Shown: piece after piece, positions 58,397-64,000 of the stretch | Layout of the letters: every line of letters begins with the position of its first letter | Position numbering within the stretch: the first letter of the stretch is position 1 | NCBI GenBank assembly: GCA_029879725.1 | Contig: JAOUPR010000003.1 | Location: 23,776-87,775 of the forward strand | Direction: 5' to 3' | Source: Gemmatimonadota bacterium | GTDB lineage: Bacteria; Gemmatimonadota; Gemmatimonadetes; Longimicrobiales; Gaopeijiaceae | Length of the DNA stretch: 64,000 nucleotides | Notes under the pieces: model-generated | Told to the model about the DNA's origin: nothing | What the model saw: the letters and a program-made list of their open reading frames with translations, nothing else | Database searches by the model: none | Position numbers and translations under genes: made by a program

Positions 58397-58424
58397 GTAT
58401 CGGCGCCGAGTCGGGTCAATTGTA
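58397..58424 (-). promoter_or_regulatory. Candidate sigma28 promoter of the PAS hybrid protein gene
   Basis: Minus-strand TACA (58424-58421), 16-nt spacer, GCCGATAC (58404-58397). The -10 box is identical to that of fliD and the spacing to all three flagellar FliA promoters; the -35 differs by one base from TAAA. Predicted leader about 63 nt. Confidence 0.62.
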
Positions 58425-58579
58425 GGATGCGCGTCGCTGGGGGGTGCGCACCTCCGCGGGAGTCCCGCCCGGCCTCCGTTCCCTCCTTGCAGTCTCCCCA
58501 CCCGGCTCCTACCGTGGCCCGAGGGAGCGGCGGGACTTCGCATCGCCCCCCGCCGTTTCTTCCTCCATCCCACGACCCC

Positions 58580-60229
58580 ATGAACCCTCGAGCCGTCGTC
58601 GTTTTCGTCGTCCTGCTTCTCCGCGCCGTCCCGGCGGGCTCGTCGCCACTCGACACCTATCCCAGGCAGCCGGGAATCGACGTCGAGCACTACGCCTTCC
58701 ACCTCGTCCTGAGTGACCGGATCGATCGGATCGAGGGCCGGGCCGACGTGACCGTGCATCTCACTCGATCCGGCGTGGATCAGCTCCGACTCGACCTGGT
58801 CCAGGCGTCCGCCCGGCACGGCGGGAAGGGGATGGCCGTGCACAGCGTGCAGGTCGATGGAAGCCCCGCCCGCTTCCTGCACGACGGAGACGTGCTCACC
58901 CTGGCGCTCCCGGCCGGGCTGGAGGCCGGTACCCGGATCACGGTCCAGGTGGGATACCGGGGCATCCCCGCCGACGGCCTGCGGATCGGACCCAACCGAC
59001 ACGGCGACCGGACCTTCTTCAGCGACAACTGGCCGGATCGCGCGCGTCACTGGCTTCCCACCGTGGACCACATCGGAGACAAGGCCACCCACGAGTTCGT
59101 CATCGATGCCCCGGCACGGTACCAGGTGGTCTCCAACGGACTGCGCGTGGAGGAGTCGGATCTCGGTGAAGGGGTTCGGCGGACCCACTGGCGCCAGTCC
59201 GCCCCCACGGCTCCGTGGCTCTTCTGCCTGGGGGTGGCCGAATTCGCCGTCCTGCGGGTGGGGGAGTTCGACGGGAAGGAGATCCAGGTGTGGACCTTCC
59301 CCCAGGATCGCGACGCCGGGTTCGTGGACCTGAACGGCCCGACGCGCCATTCCCTGGAGTTCTTCTCCGACTACGTCGGACCCTTCGCCTACGAGAAGCT
59401 CGCCAACGTGCAGGCGTCGAGCGTGGGCGGAGGGATGGAGGCCGCCTCGGCCATCTTCTACAGCGAGTCGGCCTCCACGGGCCCGGCGAGAGCGTTCTGG
59501 CGTCGGAACGCCATCATCCACGAGATCGCACACCAGTGGTTCGGCAACGCCGTCACCGAAGCCGACTGGGACGACGTCTGGCTCAGCGAGGGGATCACCA
59601 CCTACTTCACCCTCCTCTTCCGCGAGCACGCCTACGGGCGCGGCGACTTCGCCGACGGGCTTCGGGATGCGCGCCGGACGGTGTGGCGATTCCACCAGGA
59701 GAACCCCGACTACACCGTCATCCACCAAGACCTCGACGACATGTCCAGGGTGACGTCGAGCCATACCTACCAGAAGGGCGCGTGGGTCATGCACATGCTG
59801 CGTCGCCGCATCGGCGACGATGCCTTCCAGCGAGGGATCCGCGCCTACTACACCGACCACTTCAACGGGCACGCCACCACGGCCGATCTCGTGCGGGCCA
59901 TGGAGACCGCCTCCGGCGACTCCCTCGGCGGCTTCTTCGACCAGTGGCTACGCCAGGGAGGCCACCCCGTGCTCGAAGGCGGATGGCGCTACGACGACGG
60001 CGTGCTCACCGTCGACCTGGCCCAGGTGCAGACCGACGGGTACACGTTCGACCTCCCGGTCGAGATCGGGATCTACGAGGAAGGGTCGGAGCGCCCCACG
60101 GTTCACACCATGGGCCTCACCGACACGGCCCGGCATACGCTCGAGATCCGGCTGGAAGGCCCTCCCGACCGCGTGGAGGTCGATCCTCGGACGAACCTCC
60201 TCGCCGAATGGACGTTCCAGGCGCGATAG
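58580..60229 (+). CDS. Secreted M1-family metallopeptidase
   Basis: Aminopeptidase-type enzyme (549 aa) with signal peptide (VVVFVVLLLRAVPAGSS). N-terminal beta domain, then the catalytic domain with the substrate motif GGGMEAAS (283-290), zinc motif H314-E-I-A-H318 and third ligand E337 in WLSEGITTYF. The C-terminal helical domain is short compared with cytoplasmic PepN. Start at the ATG at 58580; the open frame reaches further upstream through Pro-rich sequence without similarity. Likely trims peptides outside the cytoplasm. Confidence 0.93.
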   Translation: MNPRAVVVFVVLLLRAVPAGSSPLDTYPRQPGIDVEHYAFHLVLSDRIDRIEGRADVTVHLTRSGVDQLRLDLVQASARHGGKGMAVHSVQVDGSPARFLHDGDVLTLALPAGLEAGTRITVQVGYRGIPADGLRIGPNRHGDRTFFSDNWPDRARHWLPTVDHIGDKATHEFVIDAPARYQVVSNGLRVEESDLGEGVRRTHWRQSAPTAPWLFCLGVAEFAVLRVGEFDGKEIQVWTFPQDRDAGFVDLNGPTRHSLEFFSDYVGPFAYEKLANVQASSVGGGMEAASAIFYSESASTGPARAFWRRNAIIHEIAHQWFGNAVTEADWDDVWLSEGITTYFTLLFREHAYGRGDFADGLRDARRTVWRFHQENPDYTVIHQDLDDMSRVTSSHTYQKGAWVMHMLRRRIGDDAFQRGIRAYYTDHFNGHATTADLVRAMETASGDSLGGFFDQWLRQGGHPVLEGGWRYDDGVLTVDLAQVQTDGYTFDLPVEIGIYEEGSERPTVHTMGLTDTARHTLEIRLEGPPDRVEVDPRTNLLAEWTFQAR

Positions 60230-60271
60230 GGGGGCGAACACGGCCCGGGCCGTGTCGGTACGCGCGCCCCC

Positions 60272-61855
60272 CTACCGCCCCCCACCCTCCGTCTTCCGCA
60301 GCACTCGGCCGTTCCGCGCCCCGGTGAATTCCCCGTTCGTGACGGCGGCCTCGCCGTTCACGAACACGTGCACCATCCCCTCGGCGAGCTGATGCGGCGC
60401 CGTGTACTCGGCACGATCGGTGAGCGCGTCGAGGTCGAAGACGACCACGTCGGCCACCGCGCCGGGGCGAAGGAGGCCCCGGTCGGGGATCCCGAACACC
60501 GCGGCGGGAAGGGAGGTCATGGAGCGGATGGCGTGTTCCAACCCCACCACTCCCTTCTCCATGGCGTAGAGCCGGATCTTCCGGGGAAACGCTCCGTAGC
60601 TGCGGGGATGCGGAACACCCTCCCCCCAGGGAACCAGGTCGCCGTCGGACGACGTCATGGTCCAGGGTTGTGCCATGAGCGTCTCCACGTCTCCGTCGTC
60701 CATGTTGAAGGAGACGATGGACACGCTCCCGCGGCGGATCAGTCCCACCGAAGTGTCGATGGGATCCTCTCCGCCTTCCTTCGCCAGATCGGAGAGAAGG
60801 CGACCCTCGATGGACGGATCGGGGCGGAAACGCCTGAACTGGATCCGGTCGGCCCCGCCTCTGCGGGCCAGGTTCTCCACCATGGCCTCCCGGATGAGGG
60901 CCATGGTCTCCGGCCGGTCGAAGCGGGCCAGGAGGGAATCGCGCCCTCCCGCCTGGGACCACCGGGGGAGGAGCGCGGACTCCAGCCCCGTGGCCGATGC
61001 GGTATACGGGTACTGGTCGGCGAACACCTGAACGCCCTCTTCACGGGCGCGTTCAACCCGGCGCACGATGGCTTGGCCGTATCCCCACACGAAGGGCCCC
61101 AGCGCCTTCACGTGGGTCAGCACCGCGGGGATCCCCGCCACGCGACCCACGTTGATCACCTCGTCCACGGCGGCGATGACCCCCACCGTGTAGTTCGATT
61201 CGTCACGGTAGTGGCTGGTGTACGCTCCACCGAAGGGAGCCACGACCTTGGCCAGCTCCTCGATCTCCTCGGGCGGCGCGTAGCTCCCGGGCACGTAGAA
61301 CGTCCCGCTGGAGAGTCCCCACGCGCCCTCCTCCATGGCGGTCCGCACCAGCGCCTTCATGCGGGCGAGCTCGGCGGGGGTCGCGGGACGATCCTCGGCG
61401 CCGAGTACGGCATCCCGCACCGACCCGTGGGAGACCAGTTGGGCCACGTTCACCCCCAGGCCGTCCGCCAGGAGCTGGTCGCGTTGCGCGGCCAGGTCCA
61501 CGGGACCGCCCCCGTCCGGGTTGGCGAAGATGGTCGTGAGGCCCTGCGCCAGGAGCGGCCGGCCGTCGCTGAGTCCTTCCGTGGCGAGGCCCGGCCCCGC
61601 GTGGGAGTGCGTGTCGATGAAGCCCGGCGCCACGTACAACCCCGTGGCGTCCACGACCTCGTCGGCGGGCACGTCTCCCAGGGCGCCCACCGCCACGATG
61701 CGATCCCCCCGGATGAGAACGTCGGCCCGGACCCAGGGGTTCCCTGCTCCGTCCAGGACCTTCCCGTTCCGGATGAGGACCGTGTGCTCCTGGGCCGACA
61801 GCCCTCCGGCCGCGGCGAGGAGGAGGATCGCGGAAGCGATGATGCGTCTCGACAT
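60272..61855 (-). CDS. Secreted D-aminoacylase-type amidohydrolase
   Basis: Product 527 aa with signal peptide (ASAILLLAAAGGLSAQ). Amidohydrolase-fold features in order: VLIRNGKVLDGAGNPWVRADVLIRGDRIVAVG (N-terminal beta sandwich), GFIDTHSHAG (first metal histidines), GLSSGTFYVPGSYA and TSHYRDESNY, VLTHVKALG, TMTSSDGDLVPWG (late metal Asp), and GLLRPGAVADVVVFDLDAL (C-terminal sandwich). The pattern is that of N-acyl-D-amino-acid deacylases. AAGGAG lies 8 nt before the ATG. Same direction as the GGT gene upstream, 65 nt away. Confidence 0.9.
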   Translation of the reverse strand: MSRRIIASAILLLAAAGGLSAQEHTVLIRNGKVLDGAGNPWVRADVLIRGDRIVAVGALGDVPADEVVDATGLYVAPGFIDTHSHAGPGLATEGLSDGRPLLAQGLTTIFANPDGGGPVDLAAQRDQLLADGLGVNVAQLVSHGSVRDAVLGAEDRPATPAELARMKALVRTAMEEGAWGLSSGTFYVPGSYAPPEEIEELAKVVAPFGGAYTSHYRDESNYTVGVIAAVDEVINVGRVAGIPAVLTHVKALGPFVWGYGQAIVRRVERAREEGVQVFADQYPYTASATGLESALLPRWSQAGGRDSLLARFDRPETMALIREAMVENLARRGGADRIQFRRFRPDPSIEGRLLSDLAKEGGEDPIDTSVGLIRRGSVSIVSFNMDDGDVETLMAQPWTMTSSDGDLVPWGEGVPHPRSYGAFPRKIRLYAMEKGVVGLEHAIRSMTSLPAAVFGIPDRGLLRPGAVADVVVFDLDALTDRAEYTAPHQLAEGMVHVFVNGEAAVTNGEFTGARNGRVLRKTEGGGR

Positions 61856-61920
61856 CGGGTGTTCTCCTTGAATCACGATGGCCGTTCTCCGGGGAGCCGT
61901 CTCCGGCGATCCCTCGGCGT

Positions 61921-63627
61921 CTACGGTCTTCCCGCGCCGGCGGCGGCGCTCTCCATCCAGCGTGGCTCTCCCACGCCGAAGAAGCCGTCCTCCTCGACCT
62001 GGATGAAGTTCAGACGGGCGAACCAATCGCGCGGCCGGGGCTCTACGGAATACCCCATGGCGGCCAGCCCGGCAATCCCTTCCCACCCCTCCTCCACCTG
62101 GATCACCCCGTCGGCGGGGTGGATTCGCGGGCGCGCCAGGGCTTCGTCCAGCGGCAGTTGCTGGTCCACCACCCTGCTCAGCGTCGCCACCATGGCGGAG
62201 AGGATCCGGCGCGACCCGGCGCCGCCCGCCACCAGGTAGGGCCTTCCGTCGCGGGTCACCACCAGAGGCGCCTGCGACGACCACGGGCGATACCCCGGAC
62301 CTCCGCCCGCGAGGTACCCGCCCAGCGTGGACGCGTAGAGGAACCCGAGCCCCGGCGTGACCACCCGCGCCCCCATGCTCGGTCCGAGCGACTGGGTGAG
62401 CGCCACCACGTTCCCCTCACCGTCCGCCACCGAGATGTGGGTCGTGAACGGCGGATCGACGTAGCCTCCGGCCCGGGCGCCCTCGCGGATCCCCGGAACG
62501 GACGCCGTGGCCGGCCGCGGGGAGGCATCCCGGACGGCGGAGGCTCCCCTCGCTCCCACGACCAGGCCCAGCCGACTCGCCACCTCCCCGGCCCGACGGT
62601 CCGCCAGGGAGTCGGACGTCAGCCAGGCGACCGCTACCGCCGGATCGTCGTGCTCGGCGATCTCCCGGTCCTGGAACCCGGCCAGGAGGGACTCGGCCAG
62701 CGTGGCCGCCCACCTCACCTCGTCCAGTTCCGCCAGAGGAAGCCGGTCCAGGATCTGGAGGATCTCGATGACCGTCACCCCCGACGCGGGAAGGTAGCTC
62801 CCGGCGAGATCGAGATCCCGGTACCGGCCGCGCCCCACGTACGAGTCCTCGGCGGAGTAGTCCTCGAGGTCCCGCAGGGTGACGAATCCCCCCTGCACCG
62901 ACATGTCGTCGGCGATGCGCTCGGCCACCGGCCCCCGGTAGAAGGCGTCGTGCCCCCCGGTCGCCACCCGGTCCAGTACCTCGGCGAGCTCCGGTTGGAC
63001 GAAGAGCGCGCCGGCGGCGGGACCCGACCCCCCTGGACCCGCGAAAGCGCGGGCCACCTCGGTGCCGGGCTCCAGCTCCGGCACGATGCCCGCGAAGCGC
63101 TCCCTTTCTCCGGCCGGGACGAACAGGCCGTTGCGGGCCCACCAGCGCGCCGGCTCCATCACCCGCGCCAGCGGGAGCGTCCCGTGCTCCGTGACCGCCC
63201 GGGTGAGCGCGGCCACCGTACCGGGGATCCCCACCGCTCCGTGTCCGTGCTCGCCCTTCGGCGCCGTGTCGGCATCGTAGACCGCCGGCACCGAAGTCGT
63301 GCCGTCGATGGCGTGGACGCTGCCGTCCGCGAGCCGGACGAGGATCTGCGTCCGCCCCCCCAACCCGGACTGGGTGGGCTCGGCCACGGTGAGGGCGAAG
63401 GCCGCCGCGACCGCGGCGTCGACGGCGTTCCCACCCGCCGCCAGCATCCGCCGCCCCGCCTCGGTGGCGTAGGGCGAGCCGCTCACCACCATCCCACCGG
63501 CGGCGCGAGCCACGGGCGGCGTGTCCGGCTCCCGGGAGGAGAACGGCGCCTGGGACGGGGGCAGCGTGCATCCCGCCAGGAGAAGCAGGGCCGACGGAAC
63601 GAATCCACGCCTCCGCACACGTCTCAT
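61921..63627 (-). CDS. Gamma-glutamyltransferase-type lipoprotein (GGT family)
   Basis: N-terminal nucleophile hydrolase (568 aa) that is made as one chain and cuts itself. A lipobox (SALLLLAGC, C20) follows the start at the ATG at 63627, so the enzyme is membrane-tethered in the periplasm or at the outer membrane. GGNAVDAAVAAAFALTVAEPTQSGLGG is the family start pattern and the nucleophile is T395 in FTTHISVADGEGNVVALTQS. Acts on glutathione or other gamma-glutamyl compounds in the family. The ATG overlaps the stop of the next gene (ATGA). The frame extends 40 codons upstream without similarity. Confidence 0.92.
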   Translation of the reverse strand: MRRVRRRGFVPSALLLLAGCTLPPSQAPFSSREPDTPPVARAAGGMVVSGSPYATEAGRRMLAAGGNAVDAAVAAAFALTVAEPTQSGLGGRTQILVRLADGSVHAIDGTTSVPAVYDADTAPKGEHGHGAVGIPGTVAALTRAVTEHGTLPLARVMEPARWWARNGLFVPAGERERFAGIVPELEPGTEVARAFAGPGGSGPAAGALFVQPELAEVLDRVATGGHDAFYRGPVAERIADDMSVQGGFVTLRDLEDYSAEDSYVGRGRYRDLDLAGSYLPASGVTVIEILQILDRLPLAELDEVRWAATLAESLLAGFQDREIAEHDDPAVAVAWLTSDSLADRRAGEVASRLGLVVGARGASAVRDASPRPATASVPGIREGARAGGYVDPPFTTHISVADGEGNVVALTQSLGPSMGARVVTPGLGFLYASTLGGYLAGGGPGYRPWSSQAPLVVTRDGRPYLVAGGAGSRRILSAMVATLSRVVDQQLPLDEALARPRIHPADGVIQVEEGWEGIAGLAAMGYSVEPRPRDWFARLNFIQVEEDGFFGVGEPRWMESAAAGAGRP

Positions 63628-64000
63628 TTCGACACCTCCGACCCGCTCGTGAGGAAGATCCTCGCGTCCACCGCCTCCACCCCGTGCGCGTACACGAAGA
63701 GTGGGTTGACCTCCACCTCGGCGACCTCCGGGTGGTCCGCGATACAACGCGCCACCGACCGGGCCGCCACCACCACCGCGCCCAGATCGGCGTGCTCGGT
63801 CCCGCGGGCGCCGGTGAGCAAACCGTACGTCCGCAGCTCCGCCAGCATGGCCAGGATGTCGTCGTCCGCCACGGGCAGCACCCTGTGCGCCACGTCGCGG
63901 AGGACCTCCACCCAGATCCCTCCCGCCCCCAGCGTGAGGACGGGGCCCACGTCGGGGTCGCGTCGCGCCCCCACCAGGAACTCCGCCACCGGCTGCGCCC
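63624..64000 (-). CDS. ATP-grasp domain of an acyl-CoA synthetase (NDP-forming), C-terminal part only
   Basis: The C-terminal 125 or so residues of a protein whose start lies beyond the right edge. AEFLVGARRDPDVGPVLTLGAGGIWVEVLRDVAHRVLPV, with LAELRTYGLLTGARG and EVAEVEVNPLFVYAHGVEAVDARIFL, is the typical end of the ATP-grasp_5 module in acetyl/acyl-CoA synthetases (ADP-forming) and protein acetyltransferases of the Pat type. Coupled to GGT by a 4-nt overlap. Confidence 0.85.
   Translation of the reverse strand, partial: AQPVAEFLVGARRDPDVGPVLTLGAGGIWVEVLRDVAHRVLPVADDDILAMLAELRTYGLLTGARGTEHADLGAVVVAARSVARCIADHPEVAEVEVNPLFVYAHGVEAVDARIFLTSGSEVSK

Noticed and set aside
1..64000. CRISPR arrays, tRNA/rRNA genes, insertion sequences or prophage
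   Set aside because: I saw no regularly spaced repeats, no cloverleaf-like or rRNA sequence, no transposase or integrase frame and no terminal inverted repeats; gene content is continuous core flagellar and housekeeping sequence.

Overview
The window is GC-rich bacterial DNA that is almost entirely one chromosomal flagellar and chemotaxis locus (about 1-46 kb), followed by a housekeeping and secreted-hydrolase region (46-64 kb). The organism is diderm: P-ring, L-ring and rod genes are present, with lipoproteins and Sec signal peptides. The mix of CheZ, FliW/CsrA, sigma54/sigma28 control, a bacterial deoxyhypusine synthase-like enzyme and many secreted M1, M20, GGT, amidohydrolase and beta-propeller proteins would fit a Gemmatimonadota-like lineage. 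That placement is an inference; no rRNA or marker gene settles it.

Layout. (1) 1-7.1 kb, minus strand: fliD-fliS-fliT-like-flgM-cheY-cheZ, and upstream the single flagellin gene fliC. (2) 7.35-13.3 kb: an EAL/HDOD protein, a motA-motB-hybrid kinase operon, a small kinase-like protein and csrA. (3) 13.4-21.2 kb, minus strand: fliA, a membrane HTH protein, flgF-G-A-H-I-J-N-K. (4) 21.5-30.7 kb, minus strand: fliL-M-N-(O+P fusion)-Q-R-flhB-A-F-G. (5) 31-41.9 kb, minus strand: flgB-C-orf-fliE-F-G-H-I-J-motE-like-fliK-flgD-flgE. (6) 42.2-45.1 kb: a FlrC-type sigma54 activator and, divergently, flgL-fliW. (7) 45.1-64 kb: typA, peptidases, beta-propeller proteins, a TipAS protein, HupE, a DHS-like enzyme, a PAS hybrid pseudokinase, an M1 peptidase, a D-aminoacylase, GGT and a partial ATP-grasp protein.

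Regulatory logic read from the DNA. The three large structural operons (flgB, fliL, fliA) each have a -24/-12 sigma54 promoter and, upstream of it, the same 30-bp ungapped motif, the likely binding site of the FlrC-type activator encoded beside one copy. The fliA product would then read promoters of the form TAAn-N16-nCCGATAC, found before fliC, fliD and flgL, with a near match before the PAS hybrid kinase 12 kb beyond the flagellar genes. Flagellin has a third tier: its leader folds into two hexaloop hairpins showing AAGGA and a third GGA hairpin over the ribosome-binding site, the layout expected for CsrA repression relieved by FliW.

Most unusual proteins: a FliK with a complete M15-type peptidoglycan peptidase signature while FlgJ lacks any hydrolase domain; a FliO-FliP fusion with an internal signal peptide; a FlhG that lost the P-loop lysine; an L-ring protein without a lipidation cysteine; and a sensor kinase with leucine in place of the phosphoacceptor histidine.
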